The translations under genes and the position numbers were made by a program. This document shows, piece after piece, positions 27,141 through 36,008 of a DNA stretch of 64,000 bases. This DNA comes from Flavobacterium ustbae (GTDB taxonomy: Bacteria; Bacteroidota; Bacteroidia; Flavobacteriales; Flavobacteriaceae), in NCBI RefSeq assembly GCF_003946915.1, contig NZ_RPOC01000001.1:1-64000 (forward strand), written 5' to 3'. Under the pieces are notes generated by a model, which was not told the origin of the DNA, ran no database searches, and was given only the letters and a program-made list of their open reading frames with translations. Every line of letters starts with the position of its first letter. Position 1 is the stretch's first letter.

Positions 27141-28415
27141 TTACTTTCCTAAAATTCCTTTTTTCAGAATTTGTCCGAAATCGTACATATCTTCATAAGA
27201 GCAATACAACGGAACTGGTGCTAGACGAATTACGTTTGGTTCTCGCCAGTCTGTGATTACTCCGTTTTTCATTAAATAATCAAATAATGCCCTTCCTTCT
27301 CCGTGTAAAAATACCGATAGCTGAGAAGCTCTTTCTTCTGGATTTGTAGGTGTGATAATTTCGAAAGTACTATCTACTTCTTTATCAATTTCATGCAGAA
27401 TAAATTCCAGATAAGAAGTGATATGATCACGTTTTTTAATTAAAGCATCCATTCCGACCTCTGCAAACATTTCTACAGAAGCTAAATATGGCGCAAGAGA
27501 GAGAACTGGAAGATTACTAATCTGCCATCCGTCTGCTCCATGAACGGGATCAAAAGTAGGTTCCATTTTAAAACGGCGTTCTTTATTATGTCCCCACCAT
27601 CCAGCAAATCTTGGAAGATCTGAATTATGATGTTTTTCATGAACAAAACAGCCAGACGCATTTCCTGGTCCCGAGTTCATATATTTATAACTGCACCAAG
27701 CGGCAAAATCTACGTTCCAATCGTGCAGTTCCAATTTGATATTTCCCGCAGCGTGCGCTAAATCCCAACCTACTATTGCTCCTGCTTTTTGTCCGGTGGC
27801 TGTTATCGTTTTGATATCAAAAACTTGTCCTGTATAATAATTTACTCCACCAATTAAAACTAAAGCCAATTCATCTCCAACTTCTTCAATTTTTGCTAAA
27901 ACATCTTCTAGATGAATATTGTGTTCTCCTTCTCTGCGTTTAATTTCTACAATAGCATCTTCAGCTTTGTATCCGTGAAAATTTACCTGACTCTGAAACA
28001 TATATTGATCTGACGGAAAGGCTTTTTCTTCACAGATAATTTTATAACGTGTTTTGGTTGGCTGATAAAAAGAAACCATCAATAAGTGAAGATTTACCGT
28101 CAAAGTATTCATTACAGTAACTTCTGACGGAAGCGCACCAACAATTTTACTCAACGGTTCTGCAAATCTTTCTTGGTAATCCCACCAAGGTTTTTCAGCA
28201 TAAAAATGACCTTCAACTGCCAATTCTGCCCAGTCATTCATTACTTCGTCAATATAAGCTTTGGTACGTTTTGGCTGTAGCCCTAGAGAATTTCCTGTAA
28301 AATATATTACTCTTTTATCGTTTACTTTAGGAAAAATAAATTCGTTTTGATAATGATTTAATGCGTCTTGCGAATCAAGCTCTCGTGCAAATTCGCGTGT
28401 ATTTTGAAAAGTCAT
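27141..28415 (-). CDS. kynU: Kynureninase
   Basis: A 424-residue PLP enzyme that cleaves kynurenine or 3-hydroxykynurenine to anthranilate or 3-hydroxyanthranilate plus alanine. Features: YFTGNSLGLQPKRT near the N-terminus, WDLAHAAGN with the PLP-contacting Asp, and CSYKYMNSGPG with the PLP lysine (about residue 231). C-terminal NVIRLAPVPLYCSYED is also typical. The partner kmo lies at 12970 on the same strand, separated by unrelated genes. Confidence 0.94.
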   Translation of the reverse strand: MTFQNTREFARELDSQDALNHYQNEFIFPKVNDKRVIYFTGNSLGLQPKRTKAYIDEVMNDWAELAVEGHFYAEKPWWDYQERFAEPLSKIVGALPSEVTVMNTLTVNLHLLMVSFYQPTKTRYKIICEEKAFPSDQYMFQSQVNFHGYKAEDAIVEIKRREGEHNIHLEDVLAKIEEVGDELALVLIGGVNYYTGQVFDIKTITATGQKAGAIVGWDLAHAAGNIKLELHDWNVDFAAWCSYKYMNSGPGNASGCFVHEKHHNSDLPRFAGWWGHNKERRFKMEPTFDPVHGADGWQISNLPVLSLAPYLASVEMFAEVGMDALIKKRDHITSYLEFILHEIDKEVDSTFEIITPTNPEERASQLSVFLHGEGRALFDYLMKNGVITDWREPNVIRLAPVPLYCSYEDMYDFGQILKKGILGK

Positions 28416-28886
28416 TGTTTTTGTTTTGTTTGCTAAAATAACAAATTTTGTTTGTTTTGTTTCATGTTTAAAGTTTCATGTTGATTATCTGTGTGATTTA
28501 ACCGCTAAGGCCGCTAAGGTTTTTTTTCTGTTTTGATATTAAAAAGTTCGCAAAGCTATGTCTTAAAACATTTTTGCGAGCTCTATATAAAACATAGCCC
28601 AAGGTTCAACCTTAGATCGGAATACGATACGTACCCAAGGTTGAAACCTTGGGCTATGTTCTGAATAAATTGCGAAATCCTATATAAAAAGTTAGTCATA
28701 GATTAAAGGGATTTTTTAAATCTATATTAATCTGTATAATTTCGCTAAAAGAAATCTTTGCGAACTTTGCAGTGAATTTCGCAACGAGAGTAAAACTTGA
28801 AACCTGAAACCTGAAACCATTAAAAAACAGAAAACCCGACAGGTCCTGAAAACTTGTCGGGTCTTTTTTTATATAATAAATGCTAA
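28416..28886. repeat. Intergenic repeat island
   Basis: 470 bp without a gene. It contains CCGCTAAGGCCGCTAAGG (28502-28519), a 70-bp element with perfect 16-bp inverted ends AACATAGCCCAAGGTT (28591-28606) / AACCTTGGGCTATGTT (28645-28660), fragments of TCTGTATAATTTCGC-type repeat, the heptad-like GAAACCTGAAACCTGAAACC (28799-28818), and the queA terminator (28833-28870). Confidence 0.75.
28833..28870 (-). terminator. queA terminator
   Basis: AACCCGACAGGT and ACTTGTCGGGTC form a stem (one mismatch/wobble) 17 bp after the queA stop. It belongs to the AAACCCGACAGG hairpin family. The T-run seen on the plus strand (28864-28870) means it would be a stronger terminator for rightward transcripts. Confidence 0.6.
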
Positions 28887-29936
28887 TTATAGAATTAACA
28901 TCGCATCTCCGTAAGAATAGAATTTGTATCCTTCTTTGATCGCTTCTTCGTAAGCTTTTTTCATTAAATCGTGTCCACAGAAAGCAGAAATCATCATTAA
29001 TAATGTTGATTTTGGTGTGTGGAAATTTGTAATCATACAGTTTGCAATACTAAAATCGTGAGGAGGAAAAATAAATTTATTTGTCCATCCTTCGTATGGA
29101 TTTAAAGTGTTTGCAGAAGAAACTGAACTTTCAATTGCACGCATAGAAGTTGTTCCTACAGCACAAATGCGTTTTTTATTTGCTTTTCCTTCGTTTACGA
29201 TATCACAAGCTTTTTGAGTAATGATTAATTCCTCAGAATCCATTTTGTGTTTTGATAAATCTTCTACCTCAACTGGATTAAAAGTTCCTAAACCAACGTG
29301 CAGAGTTACCTCAGCAAAGTTCACTCCTTTTATTTCTAATTTTTTCAAAAGGTGTTTAGAGAAGTGTAAACCAGCTGTTGGCGCTGCTACCGCTCCTTCT
29401 TCTTTAGCGTAGATTGTCTGGTATCTTTCAGCATCTTCAGCCGTAACTTCTCTGTTGATGTATTTAGGAATTGGAGTTTCTCCAAGTTCTGTCAATTTAT
29501 TTCTGAATTCTTCGTAAGATCCGTCGTACAAGAAACGTAAAGTTCTACCACGAGAAGTTGTATTGTCGATTACCTCAGCAACTAATGAATCGTCATCGCC
29601 AAAATAAAGTTTGTTACCAATACGGATTTTTCTAGCTGGATCCACTAAAACGTCCCAAAGTCTTTGCTCAGAATTTAATTCTCTTAATAAGAAAACCTCA
29701 ATTCTAGCTCCTGTTTTTTCTTTGTTTCCGTACAAACGTGCAGGGAAAACTTTTGTATTATTAAGAATTAAAACGTCTCCGTCATCAAAATAGTTGATAA
29801 CGTCTTTAAACATTTTATGTTCGATAGTGTTTTTTTTACGGTCAATTACCATTAAACGAGATTCGTCTCTATTTTCTGCCGGGAATTCAGCCAAAAGTTC
29901 TTTCGGTAAATTGAAATTGAAGTGTGATAATTTCAT
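28887..29936 (-). CDS. queA: tRNA S-adenosylmethionine ribosyltransferase-isomerase
   Basis: A 349-residue enzyme that transfers the ribosyl part of SAM to preQ1-modified tRNA to make epoxyqueuosine. N-terminal [25 protein letters not shown] (about 6-30), [23 protein letters not shown] and [10 protein letters not shown] are diagnostic. Together with queE at 4508 it shows that the organism makes queuosine. The gene has its own promoter at 30001-30032. Confidence 0.95.
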   Translation of the reverse strand: MKLSHFNFNLPKELLAEFPAENRDESRLMVIDRKKNTIEHKMFKDVINYFDDGDVLILNNTKVFPARLYGNKEKTGARIEVFLLRELNSEQRLWDVLVDPARKIRIGNKLYFGDDDSLVAEVIDNTTSRGRTLRFLYDGSYEEFRNKLTELGETPIPKYINREVTAEDAERYQTIYAKEEGAVAAPTAGLHFSKHLLKKLEIKGVNFAEVTLHVGLGTFNPVEVEDLSKHKMDSEELIITQKACDIVNEGKANKKRICAVGTTSMRAIESSVSSANTLNPYEGWTNKFIFPPHDFSIANCMITNFHTPKSTLLMMISAFCGHDLMKKAYEEAIKEGYKFYSYGDAMLIL

Positions 29937-30000
29937 ATATGAATGATTGATTTTAGAGTGTAGCTTTTAGATTTTTTTATCTAAAATTTTAAATCGGTTG

Positions 30001-30032
30001 CAAATATACGATTGTGAGATAGGCGTTGTCAA
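30001..30032 (-). promoter_or_regulatory. queA promoter
   Basis: Minus strand: TTG (30032-30030), 21-bp spacer, TATATTTG (30008-30001). The -7 box is 65 bp upstream of the start codon. Confidence 0.7.
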
Positions 30033-30110
30033 GTGTTTTGGCTTTTATTTTCAAAAGTCCTTGATTTTGTGAGGTTATTGACAGGTAAAAACATCAATTG
30101 CTAAAATTTT

Positions 30111-30273
30111 AAACTATATAAGTTATATAAGTTCATATTAATTGGAATCGTTATTTTGGCTGAGGCCGAAAAAACCAATCATAAAAAAACCTCCAGTTAA
30201 AACTGGAGGCAATTAATATTTAAGCTAGTTCACCCTCTAAAACTAAAATGAACTTATATCACTTATATGGTTT
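30111..30273. repeat. Composite inverted repeat (ATATAAGT ends around a CCTCCAG hairpin)
   Basis: Ends: a 26-bp AAACTATATAAG... unit (30111-30136) and its near-inverse (30248-30273, ATGAACTTATATCACTTATA...). Between them is a hairpin ACCTCCAGTTAAAACTGGAGG with trailing CAATT (30189-30215), the same family as at 26866-26990. Most of the queA-aroA spacer (29937-30277) is thus repeat sequence; the rest is the queA promoter. Confidence 0.8.
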
Positions 30274-30277
30274 AAAA

Positions 30278-31507
30278 CTAGATTTCTTCAATTTTAAAAT
30301 TTAATGCTTTTAAGTCATTCCAGAAATCTGGGTATGATTTTGAAACAACTTCTGCATCGTCAATTATAATTGGCACTTTAATCGCAAGCGGTGCAAATGC
30401 CATTGCCATACGATGATCGTTGTAAGTTGCAATATGAATGTCTTGTTTTATGTTGTCAGATTTTATTAAAGTTAAGCTATCATTTGTTACAGAAATATTG
30501 GCTCCTAATTTTGTCAACTCTGTTTTCAATGCTTCCAAACGATCTGTTTCTTTAATTTTTAAAGTGTGAAGACCCGTTAAATGGCATCCTATTCCTAAAC
30601 CTAAACACGTCACTACAATCGTTTGTGCAATATCTGGCGTATTGTTCAATTCAAAATTTACATCTTGGTAATTGAATCCAGATACTTTTTCTAAAGTCAT
30701 TTGATTGTTTTGGAAAGTCGTTTTTACGCCCATTTTTTTGTAAAGCGAAACCAATTCAGAATCTCCTTGAAGACTGTTTTCTTTATAACTGCTCAAAGTA
30801 ATTTTTGCAGCATCTGATAAAGCTACAAGGCTGAAGAAATAAGAAGCCGAACTCCAATCTGATTCAACTACCATTTCTTTTGATTCTACAGAAGCTTTTG
30901 GATATACTTTAATTACATTTCCCTCAAAACTAGTTTGAATATCTAAATCATTAAGCAAAGCTAAAGTCATTTTGATATATGGAATGGAAGTAATTTCGCC
31001 TTCTAAAGTCAGTTCTAAACCATTGTCTAATTTTGAAGCAACTAATAAAAGTGCCGAAATATACTGGCTGCTTACATTTGCCGCCAAAGTTACTTTTGAA
31101 GCGGTAACTTTTTTCCCTTTAATTCTAATTGGCGGATATCCTTCATTTTTCTCGTATGAAATCTCAACACCCAATTGCGCCAAAGCTTCGACCAAAATTT
31201 TAATCGGGCGTTCCTGCATTCTGCTCGAACCAGTCAGAACAACTTCTCTTCCTTCGTTAACCGAAAAATAAGCCGTAAGGAAACGCATTGCTGTTCCTGC
31301 GTGGTGAATGTCTACAATTTCGTCATTTCCAGCCAAAGCTTTCTGCATTACTTCGCTGTCATCTGAGTTTGATGTATTGGCTAAAGTAATATTTGGGAAT
31401 AATGCTTTTAATAATAGCAAACGGTTCGTTTCACTTTTAGAACCAGTAATATTTAGTTGCGAATCATCAATGGTGAATGGTGAATTCGTGCTTAATTTTA
31501 AATTCAT
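30278..31507 (-). CDS. aroA: 3-phosphoshikimate 1-carboxyvinyltransferase (EPSP synthase)
   Basis: A 409-residue enzyme of the shikimate pathway; it joins shikimate-3-phosphate and PEP. GSKSETNRLLLLKAL (about 23-37) holds the substrate-binding Lys/Ser. HHAGTAMRFLTAYF matches the conserved GNAGTxxR loop in variant form. KETDRLEALKTELTKLGA and NDHRMAMAFA are the C-terminal signatures. Slightly shorter than the E. coli enzyme (427). It feeds chorismate to the operon at 40-44 kb. Confidence 0.94.
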   Translation of the reverse strand: MNLKLSTNSPFTIDDSQLNITGSKSETNRLLLLKALFPNITLANTSNSDDSEVMQKALAGNDEIVDIHHAGTAMRFLTAYFSVNEGREVVLTGSSRMQERPIKILVEALAQLGVEISYEKNEGYPPIRIKGKKVTASKVTLAANVSSQYISALLLVASKLDNGLELTLEGEITSIPYIKMTLALLNDLDIQTSFEGNVIKVYPKASVESKEMVVESDWSSASYFFSLVALSDAAKITLSSYKENSLQGDSELVSLYKKMGVKTTFQNNQMTLEKVSGFNYQDVNFELNNTPDIAQTIVVTCLGLGIGCHLTGLHTLKIKETDRLEALKTELTKLGANISVTNDSLTLIKSDNIKQDIHIATYNDHRMAMAFAPLAIKVPIIIDDAEVVSKSYPDFWNDLKALNFKIEEI

Positions 31508-31641
31508 TTTTTTAATTGTAAGTTGTGAATTATGAATTATGAATGATTAGAAACATAATTCAGCCCCGCAATTTACCACTCCCCATTCATAATTCAAAAT
31601 TCAAAACTCATAATTCAAAACTTATGAGTGATATTTCACAA
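31508..31641. repeat. ATTATGAATT / AATTCAAAAC inverted repeats
   Basis: GTGAATTATGAATTATGAAT (about 31525-31544) and the opposite-sense CATTCATAATTCAAAATTCA tract (31586-31625) flank a short GC-richer segment. Similar AATTATGAATTATAAATT sequence occurs after dtd at 38438-38470. No gene is present. Confidence 0.6.
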
Positions 31642-31968
31642 TTATTTCAATTTATCATTGTTTTTGTGACGATCTTTGTCTCTAACCGATTTTAGATCCA
31701 TTTTTTTGTCAAAAGCAGCTTGCAAATCTATTCCTGTCTGATTCGCCAAACATAAAACCACAAAAACAACATCTGCCAATTCTTCTCCTAAATCTTTGTT
31801 TTTATCGCTTTCCTTTTCAGATTGTTCTCCGTAACGGCGTGCAATAATCCGAGCTACTTCTCCAACTTCTTCTGTTAGTTGCGCCATATTGGTCAATTCG
31901 TTAAAATAACGAACGCCATGTTCTTTTATCCAAGTATCAACGTCAAGTTGTGCATTTTTCAAGTTCAT
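31642..31968 (-). CDS. MazG-like nucleotide pyrophosphohydrolase
   Basis: A 108-residue all-alpha NTP pyrophosphatase. The metal-binding pattern is ExxE in LTEEVGEVARII and ExxD in GEELADVVFVVLC. It probably hydrolyses non-canonical or excess NTPs. It is 4 bp from the DUF3857 gene upstream, so it is likely the last gene of that operon. Confidence 0.85.
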   Translation of the reverse strand: MNLKNAQLDVDTWIKEHGVRYFNELTNMAQLTEEVGEVARIIARRYGEQSEKESDKNKDLGEELADVVFVVLCLANQTGIDLQAAFDKKMDLKSVRDKDRHKNNDKLK

Positions 31969-31972
31969 CTTT

Positions 31973-33964
31973 TTATATTTTTTTTAGAACAATTTTTTCA
32001 TTTTGGCTTGCAATCATTTTCTGAAAAATAGTTTTCAGAGAATCATAATAATCTGCTGCAAAAATAGTATTGTTAATGTCTTTTGAAAAACTAAACTGAA
32101 TTTTATTGCCTTCGTTTACAACATTTAAAATTACGGTTATCGAATTATCTTCGAGAGAGAATCTAGCTGGTTTCGGAAGCGCTTCTACAGCATAACCTTC
32201 AGGAATTTCTAAATTCACTAGAAATTTTTCCTGCCTCGGATATCCAAAATAAATGCCCATCTGTCTGTTTTCCTGCACGAAAGGATTTTTAGATTCTGTA
32301 TAAAACAGCATCGGACTTAGATAAAATTTTCCTGCAATACTTTCGACAAAATTATTGGTTTCAAAACTAAAAGTCTCGACAATTGGATCTTCTACATTTG
32401 AGATTTTATTCGTAATCATGTAATCCGAAATTTTCAGATCGCCAAGTTGCTGTTCTAAATTTTCGATATAATTTTCCTGATTTCTGTTTCCGTTTTGGAC
32501 TCTGAATTTATAAGCCTCATAATCTGTTCTTTGAATTCTTACTTTTCCATCAATTTTTCCATTTCCATCTATAACTGCCGTGATACTTGAATTTTCTCTT
32601 GAGGATTTTGCCGGCATCAGATCGATCTCTTTCGAAGTTCCGTCACTTTTAATCATTCTACCTTTCCAGTTTAAAACATTTAAAGGCAAAATTCCAGGCG
32701 AAGTAAATTTTCGTGAAGCATCTAATAAAATTTGTTTCCCATCTATTTCGGCCGCTGCAATTACATAATTAAATCCCGTTTGTGTCGGATAAACTGGAAC
32801 TCCATTTTCAATAGTACTTACCAAAACAGGATTTGCTTCAATTCCTGCCATTTTTAACATGTTCAACAAAATAAAATTTATTTCGGCTACATTTCCTGTT
32901 TGATCTGTATATGCTTTTTCAACGCTTTTTTCTGTGTAATATCTGTTTTTTTCGTTCCAGTTCATTTTGTTCTGAACGAATTTAAAAAGAGTATTCATCC
33001 TATCGGTAGGAGATTCAATGCCTGCCAAAGTCTTTCTCACATCTTCTAAAAAGAATTCTTTCTTCTTAAGCTCTTTTCCAAAATGGTCCTGTTTAAAAAT
33101 ACTAGATGCAACTCCTTCCCATGTAAGAGCAAAATCTTTTACCGGCTGCTCGGGCATACGAATTCTTTCCAATTCGTGTTTGATACTTCCTCTGTAATTT
33201 TCAATATTATTTACAAAAGGTTCTTCTTTTAGAGAAGGAATATTTTTGCCCGAATAAAATGCATCGATTTGTCTGTAAGACATGACACGACTTTGTCCGT
33301 ATTCGTTGCTAAAATTTACGCTTCCGTTTGCCATTTTAGAATTTGATTCTATTTGATTTGTTCCAACCAAAAGGGTTTTATAGATATAAAACTCTGGAAA
33401 TTCTGTTTTATATTCGAAATAATTCACCGGAATCTCGTATTGAAAATCAAAATCAGGAAATTGCCCAATATATTCTGATTTTAGAACGTATTTGTATTCT
33501 ATTACAGAACCCACTTTAACATTAGGAAATGTTATGGTTTTCTCGTTCCAATTCTCATTAATTTTTTTCTTGAACGTACCTTGACTTTCTAACTTGGTTT
33601 TTTCAACTTTACCATTTTCTAAATTGTAAGTTGCAACATTCGAAAATGCTAATAAGTCTTCATTCAGATTTTGATATCCCACATAATAATGCACTTTTTG
33701 ATCGGCCCATTTTAAACCTTCTTTTTTATAAATCTTAATTTTAAATTCATAAGTATGCAAAGTAGAAAAACCCGTTTTTTCATTGTAAGAAAAAGTGGTT
33801 TTTCCTTTTTTGAAAATAACAGCTGCGGGCGCAGAAGAATCTACAGGATGTATTTTTTCCTGCAGTTCTGCAACGGTTACTTTTCCAAGTTCATAATTCT
33901 GAGCACGTAAATTTTTATTGCTAAAAAACAGGATACAGAAAATAAGAAAAAATCTAAGATTCAT
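31973..33964 (-). CDS. DUF3857/transglutaminase-like protein, copy 3 of 3
   Basis: A 663-residue secreted protein with a signal peptide (1-21). N-terminal DUF3857 domain (about 45-260) contains VGSVIEYKY. A transglutaminase-like domain follows (about 270-420), with NVAEINFILLNMLKMAGIEANPVLVST in the usual catalytic Cys region, where a Cys is absent. The C-terminal part resembles DUF3858. It is 1 bp from the preceding paralogue, with which it shares order and motif layout. Function in the periplasm unknown. Confidence 0.85.
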   Translation of the reverse strand: MNLRFFLIFCILFFSNKNLRAQNYELGKVTVAELQEKIHPVDSSAPAAVIFKKGKTTFSYNEKTGFSTLHTYEFKIKIYKKEGLKWADQKVHYYVGYQNLNEDLLAFSNVATYNLENGKVEKTKLESQGTFKKKINENWNEKTITFPNVKVGSVIEYKYVLKSEYIGQFPDFDFQYEIPVNYFEYKTEFPEFYIYKTLLVGTNQIESNSKMANGSVNFSNEYGQSRVMSYRQIDAFYSGKNIPSLKEEPFVNNIENYRGSIKHELERIRMPEQPVKDFALTWEGVASSIFKQDHFGKELKKKEFFLEDVRKTLAGIESPTDRMNTLFKFVQNKMNWNEKNRYYTEKSVEKAYTDQTGNVAEINFILLNMLKMAGIEANPVLVSTIENGVPVYPTQTGFNYVIAAAEIDGKQILLDASRKFTSPGILPLNVLNWKGRMIKSDGTSKEIDLMPAKSSRENSSITAVIDGNGKIDGKVRIQRTDYEAYKFRVQNGNRNQENYIENLEQQLGDLKISDYMITNKISNVEDPIVETFSFETNNFVESIAGKFYLSPMLFYTESKNPFVQENRQMGIYFGYPRQEKFLVNLEIPEGYAVEALPKPARFSLEDNSITVILNVVNEGNKIQFSFSKDINNTIFAADYYDSLKTIFQKMIASQNEKIVLKKI

Positions 33965-33965
33965 A

Positions 33966-35975
33966 TTAAATACGTTTTAAAACTATTTTTTCGGTTTCTT
34001 TTGCAATCATCGTTTTGTAATACTCTTTCAGCATATCATACTTTTCAGCAGATATAATAGCTTCATTAATCTGATGTAGAATAGCCAGCTGCAATGTATT
34101 TTCACTTACCGCAATATTAAATTTAAATGTTCCTAGATTATCTTCCATTATTACAGCCGCAGGAGCCGGTAGCGTTTCTACTGCGAAACCATCAGGAATT
34201 TTAATTGTGATATTATATTTATCGGAAAATGGATAACTAAAATCTACTGGATATTCTCGCACTTCCTGTTTAAACGGATTTTTATCATTAGTAAAAAACA
34301 ACATTGGGTTTAAATAAATTTTCTCTCCAATCAATTCGCATAAATTATTTCCTGTAAAAGAATAGGTTTCAATTATTGGCAACAATATATCCTTTTCGTT
34401 GGTTTTAGAATATTCGCTTATTTCTATTTTATTTTGCTTATTTTCAAGCTTTTCTAAATATTCTTCTTCTTTAAGACTACTTATATTGCCTCTTGTTATC
34501 ATGGCATTGTAATCTACACACTGTCTTCTTGTTTTTCCCGTAACCTTTCCATCAGGCTCAATGCTGTAAGTCATAAAAACACTGTCACTAGATGCTTTTT
34601 TAGGCATTAAATCAATTTCTTCAGATGTTCCGTCTTTACGAATTAATCTTCCTGACCAGTTTAACACTCTAAGTGGCAGAACATTTGGAATTGAAAATTT
34701 TTCGGATGCATCTAATAAAATATGTCCGTTTGGAGATTCTACAGCGGCAATTACATAATTAAATGCCGTTCTGTTCGGAAACAAAGCAATTCCATTTGAG
34801 CGCGTGCTTACTAAAACTGGATTTGCTGTTAATCCTGCATATCGCAACATTGCTGTCAACATTAAATTTATATCGGCAATATTTCCTGTTTTTTCTTTGT
34901 AAGCTTTTTTAACTCCATTATCACAGCCATAACCGTAATAATTATTCCATTTAATATTTGATTTTACGTAATTTAAAATAATCAATATTTTTTCCTCAGG
35001 TGCATTAACTCCTGCAAGTATTTTTTTCAAATCATCTTCAAAATAACCTGTTTTATTTAGCTCAGGACCAAAATCATCATAATCATAAATAGTTCTTACA
35101 ACCGAAGCCCAATCTGCAGAATATTCTTTAAGAGCTTGATTAGGAAATTTAGTTACTGATAATTCGTGAGCAACAGATGATGTGTAATTGTCAATATTGT
35201 TAACATACGCCTCATCTTTCATTGCTGGAAAATCTACAGCTTTGTATGTAACTTGATTTTCGATATAACTTAGATAATCAGTAGAAAAATTAGTTGATGT
35301 CACACGTCCGCCCGATCTTTCCTTACTATTAAAAGTGATGCTTTTGGTAACTCTCGCTGTTGTTGCCTTTGGAAAAAAATAACCTTTTTGTCTTGGACTG
35401 AAAGTGTAATATTCTGGAATAAATGTTGAAAACTCAGAATAATTCACTGGAATACTTGTTTGAAAATCCCAATCTCTAATTGTTGCTTGTGGGCATTTAA
35501 TGCTATACTTAAATTCAATAACGGAGCCTTCTTTCACATTAGGCATTGCTATTTTCTTTAAGCTTCTATATTTATTTAATACTTCATCAAAAACGCCATC
35601 GCTTTTAAGCTTCGTTTTTTCAATTTTACCATCAACTAGATTGTAAGTTACAGCATCTGAAAAAGACACTTTCTCTCTTAGATCAGAATAATTATAGTAC
35701 CAAACATCATGATTTGCCCAATCAAAGCCTTCTTTTTTGTAAATTTTAATTCTGGTTTCTACATCGGTTACTGTAACAAAACCATCATTAACATCGTATT
35801 CAATTCTTGCTGTTCCTTTTTTATATAAAATAGCGGCGGCCGCAGCTGAATCTCTCGGATGTATTTTCTGCTCCAATTCTGCAACAGAAACTTTCCCTAG
35901 TTTAAATTCCTGCGAAATTATTTCCGAAGAAAATAATAGAATCACAAACAGTGTAAAGAGTTTAATAAATTTCAT
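33966..35975 (-). CDS. DUF3857/transglutaminase-like protein, copy 2 of 3
   Basis: A 669-residue paralogue of the next gene, with a signal peptide (1-22, ending IISQEF) and the same domain order. The shared motif is NIADINLMLTAMLRYAGLTANPVLVST; the catalytic-Cys position again lacks Cys. The neighbouring sequence GYGCDNGVKKAY does contain one. Close similarity with copy 3 suggests a tandem duplication. Confidence 0.85.
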   Translation of the reverse strand: MKFIKLFTLFVILLFSSEIISQEFKLGKVSVAELEQKIHPRDSAAAAAILYKKGTARIEYDVNDGFVTVTDVETRIKIYKKEGFDWANHDVWYYNYSDLREKVSFSDAVTYNLVDGKIEKTKLKSDGVFDEVLNKYRSLKKIAMPNVKEGSVIEFKYSIKCPQATIRDWDFQTSIPVNYSEFSTFIPEYYTFSPRQKGYFFPKATTARVTKSITFNSKERSGGRVTSTNFSTDYLSYIENQVTYKAVDFPAMKDEAYVNNIDNYTSSVAHELSVTKFPNQALKEYSADWASVVRTIYDYDDFGPELNKTGYFEDDLKKILAGVNAPEEKILIILNYVKSNIKWNNYYGYGCDNGVKKAYKEKTGNIADINLMLTAMLRYAGLTANPVLVSTRSNGIALFPNRTAFNYVIAAVESPNGHILLDASEKFSIPNVLPLRVLNWSGRLIRKDGTSEEIDLMPKKASSDSVFMTYSIEPDGKVTGKTRRQCVDYNAMITRGNISSLKEEEYLEKLENKQNKIEISEYSKTNEKDILLPIIETYSFTGNNLCELIGEKIYLNPMLFFTNDKNPFKQEVREYPVDFSYPFSDKYNITIKIPDGFAVETLPAPAAVIMEDNLGTFKFNIAVSENTLQLAILHQINEAIISAEKYDMLKEYYKTMIAKETEKIVLKRI

Positions 35976-36008
35976 TGGTAATTTTTGGTTTTGGTTAGTT
36001 TATAATGG

